Positions 28,555-36,419 of a DNA stretch of 64,000 nucleotides are shown here, one piece after another. Under the pieces are notes generated by a model. That model searched no databases, was not told where the DNA came from, and saw nothing but the letters and a program-made list of their open reading frames with translations. A program made the translations under genes and the position numbers. Each line of letters opens with the position of its first letter. Position 1 is the first letter of the stretch. This DNA comes from Phaeobacter inhibens DSM 16374 (GTDB lineage Bacteria; Pseudomonadota; Alphaproteobacteria; Rhodobacterales; Rhodobacteraceae), in the NCBI RefSeq assembly GCF_000473105.1, contig NZ_AXBB01000004.1, forward strand, positions 244,504-308,503, given 5' to 3'.

Positions 28555-28769
28555 ACGCAGCTGGCCACCGGACCCGCTGATCACGGCGCCATTTTCGCAC
28601 CGTGCCTCTGTGATGGCCCCGGTCATCAGCGTCGATGCGGGCGATACGTGCCTATATGCCAATGGAGGGTGCTGAAAGGCATCGGTTTTCTGGACAGCTA
28701 TTAAATATGTTCACGCGCGGGATGTTCTGTCAGACTGGCAGCATACCGTTTCGCGCGGAGACAAAGCTG

Positions 28770-29750
28770 ATGGACAAGACACCGCTCAAGGGCTGGAACC
28801 ATGTTCCGCCTGTTCCGATCAAGGTATCCCCGTTTTTCACATGGCCGCCGCGGCCTCTGGAGATGGTTGGGTGGATCTGGAACTCCTGGTTTCTGATCAC
28901 TGAAAAGCTGATCCTCGTCGCTGTCGCATTCATGTCCTTTTACTGGTTTCAGCCCCCTCTGGCGGAGAGCAGGGAGTTTGCATTTGACTGGATTGCGCAG
29001 ATGTATCTGCGCAATCTTATCCTGATGACAGCTGTCGCCGGAGGGCTGCATCTCTATTTCTATGCCTTCACCAAACAGGGCCAGAGGCTGCGGTATGACC
29101 CGCGCCCCCTGATGAAGGCCGGACGCCAGTTCAAGTTAGGCGGGCAGATCCGGGACAATATGTTCTGGACCTTGGCAAGCGGCGTGACGGTCTGGACCGC
29201 CTATGAGGTCCTGATGTTCTGGGCGCTGGCCAATGGCTATGCGCCGATGCTGACCTTCGCGGCGCATCCGGTCTGGTTTGTGGCGTTGTTCCTGCTGATC
29301 CCGATCTGGGAGAGTTTCTATTTCTACTGGATCCATCGCCTGCTGCATGTGCCATTTCTCTACAAACACGTGCATGCGCTGCATCACCGAAACATCAATG
29401 TTGGTCCCTGGTCGGGGCTGTCCATGCACCCGGTTGAACATCTTATTTTTCTCGGCTCGGTATTGATCCATTGGGGTGTTGCGGCGCACCCGATCCATAT
29501 CCTGTTTCATCTGCAATATTATGCGCTGACGGCCGCAACGACCCACACCGGTTTTGAGGGATTGCTGGTGAAGGACAAGAACCGGCTGGCCCTCGGGACG
29601 TTTCACCACCAGATGCACCATCGCTATTTTGAGTGTAACTATGGCTCGCTTGAAATTCCCTGGGACAAATTCTTCGGATCTTTTCATGACGGGACGATCG
29701 GGGCTGATGCGCGCATCCGGGAGCGTCGCAAGCGTTTGATGAAAAGCTGA
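28770..29750 (+). CDS. Sterol desaturase / fatty acid hydroxylase family protein
   Basis: 326 residues from ATG 28770 after GGAG; further in-frame starts upstream are not supported. It is a membrane protein with about four helices and the eight-histidine di-iron signature: HRLLH with HVHALHHRN, then a late HHQMHHRYFECNYG. Such enzymes hydroxylate or desaturate lipids (carotenoids, sterols, ceramides) using O2. The actual substrate is unknown. It is separated by more than 200 bases from the ABM gene, so operon membership is doubtful. Confidence 0.88.
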   Translation: MDKTPLKGWNHVPPVPIKVSPFFTWPPRPLEMVGWIWNSWFLITEKLILVAVAFMSFYWFQPPLAESREFAFDWIAQMYLRNLILMTAVAGGLHLYFYAFTKQGQRLRYDPRPLMKAGRQFKLGGQIRDNMFWTLASGVTVWTAYEVLMFWALANGYAPMLTFAAHPVWFVALFLLIPIWESFYFYWIHRLLHVPFLYKHVHALHHRNINVGPWSGLSMHPVEHLIFLGSVLIHWGVAAHPIHILFHLQYYALTAATTHTGFEGLLVKDKNRLALGTFHHQMHHRYFECNYGSLEIPWDKFFGSFHDGTIGADARIRERRKRLMKS

Positions 29751-29880
29751 GACCAGACGTGTCTTTTGTGGCTGAATATGTTTGATAATCCGGTTGTTAT
29801 TCGTCGCGAACCTGTGTCTCATATAGGTGAAATAATCTGCGATACTGTGCAGATCCGATGCGAAGACAAGGAAGACAGAA

Positions 29881-30639
29881 ATGTTCGATGCAGATCGTGT
29901 GCAGGAGGTCGCCCAGTCGCAGCTTGTGAATGCGCTTGACCTGTCAATGTTCTCCGAAAAGGACATTCTCAATACGGTGTTGCAGCGTTCTGAGGTTCTC
30001 TTTGATCTTGATCGCCGGGGCCTGCCGATCCGCCAATGGTCCAAGGGAAAGCCTGAGGCGCTTCAGGCGGAGGTGGCCCGACGGGGCGATCTGCTGCTCC
30101 GGCGTGCGATTTCGGTTCTCTATCTCGAATATCTCGCGCTGAAACCCACCTTGGCCTCCCTCGCACCGAAACATGTCGCAGACATCGGATGTGGCTATGG
30201 GTTCATTGACCTGTTCATCGCCCGGGATTTCCAGCCTGCGCTGACGCTGATTGATCTGGAAAGCAATGACGCAACGCATTTCGGGTTTCACGCTGAGGCG
30301 GCGGCTTACAGCAGTCTTGCCACGGCGCGGGCGTTCCTGCTGGCCAATGGTGTGGCGGCAGAGGCCGTGACGACGCTCAACCCCGGACACGAGGATGCAA
30401 CCCGGATCACAGAGGTTGATCTGGCGCTGTCATTGCTCAGCTGCGGTTTTCATTACCCGGCGAACACCTATGCGCGGTTCTGGGAGACAAGTGTTAGGCA
30501 AGACGGGTCCATCATCCTTGACCTGCGGGAGGCAGGAGCTGCCCGCCAGCGCGAGGAACTGAGCCAGATCGGAGCGCTGCGCGACTTGTGGCGCGGCGAG
30601 AAATGGGCCCGTGTTCTGGTCAGCAAATCCGGTGCATAA
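29881..30639 (+). CDS. Class I SAM-dependent methyltransferase
   Basis: 252 residues after AAGGAAG. The SAM-binding motif I is HVADIGCGYGFIDL (D101 onward), followed by the acidic strand-two end LTLIDLES. An N-terminal helical region of about 95 residues precedes the Rossmann fold. The later segment VDLALSLLSCGFHYPANTYARFW resembles motif IV of small-molecule methyltransferases. The substrate is unknown. The gene stands alone between long leaders. Confidence 0.8.
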   Translation: MFDADRVQEVAQSQLVNALDLSMFSEKDILNTVLQRSEVLFDLDRRGLPIRQWSKGKPEALQAEVARRGDLLLRRAISVLYLEYLALKPTLASLAPKHVADIGCGYGFIDLFIARDFQPALTLIDLESNDATHFGFHAEAAAYSSLATARAFLLANGVAAEAVTTLNPGHEDATRITEVDLALSLLSCGFHYPANTYARFWETSVRQDGSIILDLREAGAARQREELSQIGALRDLWRGEKWARVLVSKSGA

Positions 30640-30873
30640 GAAGACTGCCATCGGATGTTGTTCCGGATGAATTCTGATCCAGCAGATCACGCAGCATGCC
30701 TGACAGGGCGCGGTTGTCTTCGGGTCGGGTCTTAGGGTATCGCGGGGTGAAACCGTGCGATGTGCCGACGGGGATCAGCGGTGTGACTTGGCGCCCCTTT
30801 CAGCACCGTCCCTGAACCCGATGGGCGTCGTCGCGGCGCCTGTATTATGTCCTGCCGCTGTGGAGCGTTTTTT

Positions 30874-31803
30874 ATGACCATCACCCATCTTGTGACCCAT
30901 TCCGGCGGGTTTCATGCCGATGAACTTCTGTCCTCGGTGATCCTGACCCGCCTGTTCCCCGATGCGGAGCTGATACGCTCGCGGGATGCTGCATGGATCA
31001 CGCCGGCGGCGGGGCGGATCATCTATGATGTGGGGCAGGCCTATGATGGGGAGGCGCAGATCTTCGACCATCACCAGCGCCCCAATCCCCTGCGCGAGGA
31101 TGGCCAGCCCTACAGCTCCTTTGGTCTGATCTGGCATCATTTCGGGCGCGATTACCTCCGTGGTCTTGATGTGCCGGAGGCTGATGTCGACGCCATTCAT
31201 CACGGTTTTGATCAGAGCTTCGTGCTGCCGGTGGATCTGCTGGACAATGGCGCGATTGATCCCGGTGTTGCCGGGCCTCTGGCGGGGATGACGCTGCCGG
31301 TGTTGCTGGAAACCCTGAAGCCGGTGTTTGATGACCGTCGCGATGGCGCGGATGATCAGGCGTTCCTTGCGGCGCTGCCGGTGGCGCGGGCCTTTGTCGA
31401 GGCCTCGATCCGGGGCAAGGCTGCGAAACGGCGGGCCGAGACCATGGTGCTTCAGGCGATTGAGGGGGCAGGTGCGGGCAAGGTGCTGGAGCTGCCGATG
31501 GGCATGCCCTTCCGCTCAGCGGTGGAGAAGGCGGGCGCCGATCACCTGCTGTTCGTGGTGCATCCGCGCGGCAGCGATTGGACGCTGACCACCATCCGCA
31601 AGAGCGGCGACAGTTTCGAGAGCCGCGCTGATCTGCCTGCGGCCTGGGCGGGTCTTATGGATGAGGCGCTTGAGGCGGCCTCTGGTGTCGCAGGGGCAAA
31701 ATTCTGCCACAACGCGCGCTTCATCGCGGTGGCGCGCACCCGAGAGGCGATTATGGACCTGGCAAATCGCGCTGTTCAGGCGGTGTCGCAGACCAGCGAA
31801 TAG
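30874..31803 (+). CDS. MYG1-family (UPF0160) protein, DHH-like phosphoesterase
   Basis: 309 residues from ATG 30874; nine upstream codons are open but begin with an unlikely start. It opens with VTHSGGFHADELLSSVILTRLFPDA and contains IFDHHQRPNPLREDGQPYSSFGLIW, the DHH-like metal site of MYG1. Eukaryotic MYG1 is a 3'-5' RNA exonuclease of nucleus and mitochondria; bacterial members are largely uncharacterised. The C-terminal FCHNARFIAVARTREAIMDLA motif is also conserved. Confidence 0.9.
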   Translation: MTITHLVTHSGGFHADELLSSVILTRLFPDAELIRSRDAAWITPAAGRIIYDVGQAYDGEAQIFDHHQRPNPLREDGQPYSSFGLIWHHFGRDYLRGLDVPEADVDAIHHGFDQSFVLPVDLLDNGAIDPGVAGPLAGMTLPVLLETLKPVFDDRRDGADDQAFLAALPVARAFVEASIRGKAAKRRAETMVLQAIEGAGAGKVLELPMGMPFRSAVEKAGADHLLFVVHPRGSDWTLTTIRKSGDSFESRADLPAAWAGLMDEALEAASGVAGAKFCHNARFIAVARTREAIMDLANRAVQAVSQTSE

Positions 31804-31911
31804 CCTGTCTTTGCCAGCGCGCATGCGCCCTGCCACTTTGCGTCATGCAGGAGTGGCAGGGCCGAGAGCTGGAATAGGGGACGACACGCGCCCTATTCCG
31901 CGGAGGTCCAC

Positions 31912-32460
31912 TCAGTCGCGGATCACATTGTACAGCGCCGGGCCGGGCACCACGCCTTCGATACGGGGCAGATTTGCGGTTTCGCGCATCAGGGCGGTGG
32001 CAGCCTGATAGGCCTCTGGGGTTTCCCACTGGGCGACGTTGATCAGCTGGTACTGCGCATCTCCCGAAAGAGACTGGTGCAGCATGAGCCATTGATCCAG
32101 CTTGGCGGCCGTGGCCGCGACCTCAATGGATTTGCTGGCGAAGGCGGCATTCGTCGGAACGAAATAGGCAAACGTCAGCCCCAGAACCACCAGCATGCAC
32201 AGGCTGCTGGCCACCCAGAGCGCAAAGCCTGGGGCGCCCCAACCTGCCCAGAGGGAGCCGCCAAGGCCGATCAGCGTCGGCCCCACGATCAGCGGGATGG
32301 TGTTCGAGACAAAGTGATTGTTGGCGGCAAACCAAGTGAGGAACTCTTCGGGTGGCAGGCTGCGCCAGTAGCCACCCAATGTGACCCCGATGCACAGCAT
32401 CACGCCGGAAAACCCGGCTGCGCCGCAAATCGCGAGGATGTTGAACGTCTGTTGTATCAT
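31912..32460 (-). CDS. DUF1772/ABM chimeric membrane protein
   Basis: 182 residues from ATG 32460 after GGAG; the ATGA overlaps the stop of the cytochrome gene. Residues 1 to about 127 are a DUF1772 (anthrone oxygenase-like) domain with three helices, ending FAYFVPTNAAFASK and LDQWLMLH. The fourth helix of that fold is missing. From LHQSL (about 127-131) on, the sequence is instead the C-terminal half of an ABM protein (QYQLINVAQWETPEAYQAA through LYNVIRD). The in-frame join suggests a deletion that fused two neighbouring genes. It is the last gene of a three-gene operon. Confidence 0.75.
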   Translation of the reverse strand: MIQQTFNILAICGAAGFSGVMLCIGVTLGGYWRSLPPEEFLTWFAANNHFVSNTIPLIVGPTLIGLGGSLWAGWGAPGFALWVASSLCMLVVLGLTFAYFVPTNAAFASKSIEVAATAAKLDQWLMLHQSLSGDAQYQLINVAQWETPEAYQAATALMRETANLPRIEGVVPGPALYNVIRD

Positions 32461-33008
32461 TTTGCATCTCCGTCCGCGCGTGAGCCGTACCACATCCGCC
32501 AGATGAGCCCGTCACGCTTGATGAAATGGTGATAAAGTGCAGCGCCGACATGCAGCACCAGCAGGCCGACGATGGCCCTCGCCCCGATCCCATGGGGTAT
32601 CCGGGGGGCGTAGTCGTGAAAATTCGGCAGATCCCCGGCGGCGGCGCCAAGGATGATTGCACCGGCTCCGGACAGCGCGAGCATGCCAATGCCGCTGGCC
32701 GCCATCCCGAGGATCACTACATAGAACAGCAGATGCACGGCTTTGGCGCTCAGGCTCTGCCAGATCGGATCCCCCTTCGGGCTGGCGGGTTTGCTGTCAG
32801 CAAAGACCCACCATGCAATCCGAACCAGTGTGAGAGCCAGAATGGTGATCCCCATGGGCACATGCGCGCTGAGAATCCCGATCTTGGCGTCGCCATCCGT
32901 CAGGCCCGCAGCACGGAAGCCGGAGGCAAGCAGGGCACAGATCAACAGCGCGCTTAGCCAGTGAATGGTGATCGCGACGGTGCCATAGCGATTGGATTGG
33001 CTTTTCAT
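32457..33008 (-). CDS. Cytochrome b561 family membrane protein
   Basis: 183 residues after AAGGAGGG. Four helices with histidines placed for two b haems: TIHWLSALL in helix 1, AHVPMGITILALTLVRIAWW in helix 2, KAVHLLFYVVILGMAASG in helix 3 and GLLVLHVGAALYHHFIKRDG in helix 4. These di-haem proteins pass electrons between quinol and a periplasmic or cytoplasmic partner, often superoxide or an oxidase domain. It is the middle gene of the operon and probably the electron carrier of the module. Confidence 0.9.
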   Translation of the reverse strand: MKSQSNRYGTVAITIHWLSALLICALLASGFRAAGLTDGDAKIGILSAHVPMGITILALTLVRIAWWVFADSKPASPKGDPIWQSLSAKAVHLLFYVVILGMAASGIGMLALSGAGAIILGAAAGDLPNFHDYAPRIPHGIGARAIVGLLVLHVGAALYHHFIKRDGLIWRMWYGSRADGDAK

Positions 33009-33039
33009 GTTGGTCCCTCCTTGTCAGATCTGTGGCGGT

Positions 33040-33537
33040 TCACTGCTCAGAGAGCGCGGCGCGGTAGGTCTTGATGACGGTATAGCCTCGCAGGAATTCT
33101 TCACGGCTCAGGAAAGCATCATCATTGGTATCCGCCCGGCGATAGTCCCAGGCCATCGCGCGGTGGTATTCGCGGAGGTCAATCGTACCATCACTGTTGC
33201 GGTCCCAATTTGCGAACAGGATATTGCGTGCGGCCTGAAACGCCTGCTGTCGGCCTTTTTTATCGGCGATAAACTCAAAGCCGAAATCCCATTCGATAAA
33301 TTCGCCCTGCGCGATGGCCCCATCTTCATTGCTGTCAATGGAGGTGAAGATCGAGCGGCCGAAGTCCACGAATTGCCCCATGTCGATCTCAGCCGTCGCG
33401 CCGTCGCCGATTGATCCAAAGATCAGGTCCGACAGCTCCTGACCGGGGGTGGTTTCTGTGGACTGGGCTGCAAGAGGGGCCGCGACTGGCGCAATCAGGG
33501 TCAACAGCAGGGCGAGGGTGGATTTTGAGTTCATCAT
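33040..33537 (-). CDS. Secreted EF-hand calcium-binding protein
   Basis: 165 residues with AGGAG upstream. The signal peptide (ALLLTLIAPVAAPLAAQ) is followed by three EF-hand loops: DSNEDGAIAQGE, DRNSDGTIDLRE and DTNDDAFLSREE. The first two have all the usual ligands; the third has Ala in place of the conserved Gly at position 6. It is predicted periplasmic. It is the first gene of the operon, 31 bases before the cytochrome, and is preceded by a MarR-type site 22 bases from the start codon. How it relates to redox is not known. Confidence 0.88.
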   Translation of the reverse strand: MMNSKSTLALLLTLIAPVAAPLAAQSTETTPGQELSDLIFGSIGDGATAEIDMGQFVDFGRSIFTSIDSNEDGAIAQGEFIEWDFGFEFIADKKGRQQAFQAARNILFANWDRNSDGTIDLREYHRAMAWDYRRADTNDDAFLSREEFLRGYTVIKTYRAALSEQ

Positions 33538-33559
33538 TCTAGCGCTCCTTCGGGTCTGA

Positions 33560-33579
33560 TTTTATAGCGAGCTATTTAT
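33560..33579. promoter_or_regulatory. MarR-type operator A (EF-hand operon side)
   Basis: Minus strand ATAAATAGCTCGCTATAAAA. The core ATAGC-TC-GCTAT is a perfect 5-bp dyad with a two-base centre. It ends 22 bases before the EF-hand ATG (33537). Confidence 0.65.
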
Positions 33580-33618
33580 TTTGTTACATGCATTCCGAAT
33601 CATCGTTGCTGTGGTGTA

Positions 33619-33638
33619 TTATATAGTGAGCTATTTAT
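33619..33638. promoter_or_regulatory. MarR-type operator B (marR side)
   Basis: Minus strand ATAAATAGCTCACTATATAA, 16-17 of 20 bases in common with site A and the same orientation. It ends 38 bases before the marR ATG (33677), as for an autoregulatory site. It lies 59 bases from site A, centre to centre. Confidence 0.65.
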
Positions 33639-33676
33639 AAATGAATAGCCTGCAATTCAATTTAACTGAGGATGTT

Positions 33677-34174
33677 ATGAAACAGCCAAGAGAGACGTCT
33701 GCCGGATATCTGTTCAACCATCTGGCGCGGCTGTTTGCACAGGCGCTGCAAGAGCGGATACAGCCGTTGGGGCTGTCGATTGGTGTGTTCCCGATCATGC
33801 TGCACCTGTGGGAGGAGGAGGGGCTGACGCAGAAACAGCTGGTCCAACGGGTTGGGATTGAACAGGGCACCATGGCCAATACGCTCAAACGGATGGAGCG
33901 TGATGGTCTGGTCGTCAGCCAGCGGGATCTGAGTGACGGGCGGCGGCGGGAAATACGCCTGACAGAGCACGGACGGTCTCTGCGCAGTCCGGCATTGCGG
34001 ATCGCGGCGGAGCAGAACACCTATATGCTGTCTGGTCTCACAAAAGAGGAGCAGGCGGAGATCCTGACCCTGGTCACCAAGATCATCCGAAGTGTCGAAC
34101 GCTCCGCGATCAGCGAAAAAGAAGCCCGGGCTGACAGGGCCAGTTCTCACAGGGCCGATGGAGAGACGAGGTGA
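33677..34174 (+). CDS. MarR-family regulator 1
   Basis: 165 residues from ATG 33677 (GAGG five bases upstream). An in-frame ATG at 33641 would place the start next to the operator and has no site. The winged helix has recognition region QKQLVQRVGIEQGTMANTLKRMERDGLVVSQRDLSDGRRREIRLTEHG. The N- and C-terminal helices are for dimerisation. It shares SAGYL-x-N-x-LARL and TMANTL-x-RMERDGL-x-V with regulator 2. It probably represses the divergent EF-hand operon and itself. Confidence 0.9.
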   Translation: MKQPRETSAGYLFNHLARLFAQALQERIQPLGLSIGVFPIMLHLWEEEGLTQKQLVQRVGIEQGTMANTLKRMERDGLVVSQRDLSDGRRREIRLTEHGRSLRSPALRIAAEQNTYMLSGLTKEEQAEILTLVTKIIRSVERSAISEKEARADRASSHRADGETR

Positions 34175-34197
34175 CCCGCGTTTCGAGGCGTTATTGC

Positions 34198-34214
34198 ATT
34201 CTATGCTATGGAAT
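34198..34214. promoter_or_regulatory. Imperfect palindrome before marR 2
   Basis: ATTCTATGCTATGGAAT matches its own reverse complement at six of eight positions in each half. It lies 14 bases before the ATG of regulator 2. It shares only ATAGC with the operators A to C, so the binding protein is uncertain. Confidence 0.35.
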
Positions 34215-34228
34215 AATATAGGTAACGC

Positions 34229-34669
34229 ATGACCTTTGATCAAAATACCTCAGCCGGATATCTGATAAATCAACTGGCGCGGCTTGCCTTTGAGGGGCTG
34301 CGCAAGGAAATCGAGCCGCTGGGCATTGTGCCCGGGCAGTTTCCGGCGCTGCTGGCGCTCTGGCAGCGCGACGGCCAGACCCAACGTGAACTGGTGGCCA
34401 AAACGGATGTTGAACAGGCAACCATGGCCAATACGCTGAACCGGATGGAGCGAGACGGGTTGATTGTCCGACAGGCGCATCCTGAGGATGGGCGGGCCCG
34501 GGTGATCTATCTGACGGAGAAGGCCAAGACGATCCGTGATCAGGCCTACCGGGCGGCTGGAGATGTGAACGACGCGATGCTGGCTGATCTGTCCGAGGCG
34601 GAACGCCGAACATTTATCGACCTGCTTCAGCGGGTGGTCAAAACGTTCCGTGGGGCGGACCTGGCCTGA
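34229..34669 (+). CDS. MarR-family regulator 2
   Basis: 146 residues; the ribosome-binding site is poor (AGGTAACGC). The winged helix has QRELVAKTDVEQATMANTLNRMERDGLIVRQAHPEDGRARVIYLTEKA. It is a clear paralogue of regulator 1, whose stop lies 54 bases upstream. The duplication suggests two regulators of related sites, possibly with different ligands. A hairpin at 34680-34715 ends the unit. Confidence 0.9.
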   Translation: MTFDQNTSAGYLINQLARLAFEGLRKEIEPLGIVPGQFPALLALWQRDGQTQRELVAKTDVEQATMANTLNRMERDGLIVRQAHPEDGRARVIYLTEKAKTIRDQAYRAAGDVNDAMLADLSEAERRTFIDLLQRVVKTFRGADLA

Positions 34670-34679
34670 GGCAACCCGT

Positions 34680-34715
34680 CCCCCCTTTCTCCGGCAAAGG
34701 CCTGGGGAAGGGGGG
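34680..34715. terminator. Possible terminator between convergent genes
   Basis: CCCCCCTT (34680-34687) / AAGGGGGG (34708-34715). There is no long T run on either strand, so it may be only a weak terminator. Confidence 0.4.
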
Positions 34716-34766
34716 CGGGCGCACCGGTTCCGGGGGGCGGACCGGTTTCACGTTTGTCAAAAGACC

Positions 34767-35678
34767 CTAGTAGCCGGTGAAAGATTCGACCCGGATGTCC
34801 TGCTCTGCCACGCCGGCGGCGCTGAGCATTTTTTGCGTGGCGGTCACCATGCCCGCAGGGCCGACGCAATAGTAGATCGGCGCATCAAGCTCTCTGAGGT
34901 GGCGGCGGAGCATATCCTGATCAATCTTGCTGGTCTCGCCGACCCAGCCGTCATGTGCATCCAGATCCGTCATGGTGGCGATCAGCTGGATGTTGGAGTT
35001 GGCCTTTTGCAGCTCCTCCAGTTCGCGCAGGAAAGGGGCTGCCGCCGGTGCGCGATTGGAATAGAACAGCGTGATCTTATGCGGGGTCTTGGTTGCGGTG
35101 ACGTCCCGAAGCATTGACATGAACGGGGTAATCCCGATGCCACCGGCAATGAAAACCGCAGGTCGGCTGGCATCCTCGTGCAGGGTGAAGGTGCCGGAGG
35201 GGCCGGCGACCGTCAGCTCAGCCCCGTCGGGCAGCGTGCTGAGGCTGCGTTTGAAAGCACTATCGCTCAGCCGGGTGGCGACCGTGATCTGCGGCTCATC
35301 CGGTGCGCTGACGATGGAGAGGATACGGGACCTGGTTTTGCTATCAGCTGCGGCGGTGCCCGCGATGGTCAGCCGGATCCATTGGCCCGCCTGATGCTGA
35401 AATCCCGCAGGTTTGGTCAAGTGAAACGCCATCGTCCCGGTTGCGATTGTCTCGCTGCTTGTCAGTGTGACCTTGGTGGTCGGCGCGGCCTTTCCTGACA
35501 GGCGAATACCATCGCGCATGTTCAGCCCCATCAGGACCAAATTGGTTGCCCCCGCCAGCAGTTCGACGACCTGCAAGCTGTAGAAGGTGGCATCGAATTG
35601 TCCGGCTGCGGCCCGGGATTCAAGGAAGAAGGCCATCGGCACCAGCACCAGCAGACCGTTGGCGCCAATAATGGGCAT
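34767..35678 (-). CDS. FAD/NAD(P)-binding ferredoxin-reductase domain protein with N-terminal helices (downstream of an internal TAG)
   Basis: 303 residues from ATG 35678. Two helices (GANGLLVLVPMAFFLES; VVELLAGATNLVLMGLN) precede an FNR-type reductase: FAD strand FQHQAGQWIRLTI, RILSIVS in place of the usual RxYS, NAD site FIAGGIGITPFMSMLRD and the end YYCVGPAGM then FTGY. The frame is open upstream without a gap into the 35694-35915 segment except for one TAG. The complete protein would be about 382 residues with four helices. Start 35678 lacks a good ribosome-binding site. The function is inferred as NAD(P)H-dependent electron input to the membrane module. Confidence 0.75.
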   Translation of the reverse strand: MPIIGANGLLVLVPMAFFLESRAAAGQFDATFYSLQVVELLAGATNLVLMGLNMRDGIRLSGKAAPTTKVTLTSSETIATGTMAFHLTKPAGFQHQAGQWIRLTIAGTAAADSKTRSRILSIVSAPDEPQITVATRLSDSAFKRSLSTLPDGAELTVAGPSGTFTLHEDASRPAVFIAGGIGITPFMSMLRDVTATKTPHKITLFYSNRAPAAAPFLRELEELQKANSNIQLIATMTDLDAHDGWVGETSKIDQDMLRRHLRELDAPIYYCVGPAGMVTATQKMLSAAGVAEQDIRVESFTGY

Positions 35679-35693
35679 CCGCTTCTTCTTGGC

Positions 35694-35915
35694 CTAAACC
35701 AAGGCCTCGTTACGCCCGCTGGCCAGCGAAAAACCGGAGCCGCCGACAATCGCCATCGACGGGATCAGGACGAACATGCCCATCAGGATCGCGGATTTCA
35801 CCGCCGCCACTGTCGCATGGGAGCCAAACAGTTCAGACAGGACGGTGGACGTCCAGAAAAGCAGAATGGTCAGAAAGCCAATTGTGCCTGCGATGGCATG
35901 GATACGTGTCTTCAT
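35694..35915 (-). CDS. N-terminal membrane part of the reductase, ends at TAG (35696-35694)
   Basis: 73 residues: MKTRIHAIAGTIGFLTILLFWTSTVLSELFG forms helix 1 and VAAVKSAILMGMFVLIPSMAIVGGSGF helix 2. After ASGRNEALV comes TAG, and the same frame continues AKKKRMPIIGANGLLVL. The two parts together form a sensible four-helix domain, so the stop looks like a recent nonsense mutation (one base from CAG, AAG, TGG or GAG), an assembly error or a read-through signal. A MarR-type site lies 44-63 bases upstream. Confidence 0.65.
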   Translation of the reverse strand: MKTRIHAIAGTIGFLTILLFWTSTVLSELFGSHATVAAVKSAILMGMFVLIPSMAIVGGSGFSLASGRNEALV

Positions 35916-35958
35916 GGCGGGTCTCCGGACTGCGTAAATTACAATGCCTGCTATCTAT

Positions 35959-35978
35959 ATAAATAGCACACTATGTAA
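35959..35978. promoter_or_regulatory. MarR-type operator C (reductase gene)
   Basis: Plus strand ATAAATAGCACACTATGTAA. Core ATAGC-AC-ACTAT, one mismatch from a perfect dyad, and 16 of 20 bases shared with operator B. It precedes the leftward gene at 35915 and has the same orientation relative to that gene as site B has to marR 1. Confidence 0.6.
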
Positions 35979-36419
35979 TTGCAATAACGTTTTGCTACCT
36001 TCATGCGAGAGAGGGTATTGGCCGACCGTCGCCTTGACGGATACCGCATGTGCCGTGGCAGGTCAGCCTTTCTGTCCAATTGTTTCGCGTGCGAAACATT
36101 CGGGCAGCGATGTTGATACTTTTTCTGGGCGTTGCGCAGGCTGCGGGCGCGGATATCTGGTGGCGCTGCAACAGACGTTTCGGCGGGGTTAACAGGATCG
36201 GACCGTAGGCATGCGCACCGTGCATCCGCCGACCATAGGTTGTTCTGCGCCGCCGTTGATGAGGCCAAAGCGGGTATGTACTGCGGTTTTTGCGCCGCCG
36301 CAGGTGCTTTTGTAACCGGGGCGGGCATCAGGTCTTGCCACGGAGGCAGGGCGCCGTTAACCCCCAAATACCCAGCGAAACGTCAGGCAGAACATCAACC
36401 GCAAAAGCGGAGACGGGAC
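35979..36419. other. Long leader region of the TonB-dependent receptor
   Basis: About 440 bases. It holds the palindrome at 36081-36098 (listed separately) and a 32-codon frame at 36110-36208 (M-L-I-L-F-L-G-V) without a ribosome-binding site, which I do not call a gene. I saw no clear iron-box of a named type. Confidence 0.45.
36081..36098. promoter_or_regulatory. Perfect 8-bp palindrome upstream of the receptor gene
   Basis: TGTTTCGC-GT-GCGAAACA, perfect arms with a two-base spacer, 322 bases before the receptor ATG. Shape and size fit a dimeric repressor or activator site; the protein is unknown. Confidence 0.45.

Noticed and set aside
35694..35696. TAG in the reductase gene as pyrrolysine
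   Set aside because: Pyrrolysine coding is not known in this group, and the gene's own terminal stop is also TAG.
36110..36208. A 32-codon frame as a leader peptide of the receptor gene
   Set aside because: It has no ribosome-binding site, no attenuator-like hairpins after it and no control codons.
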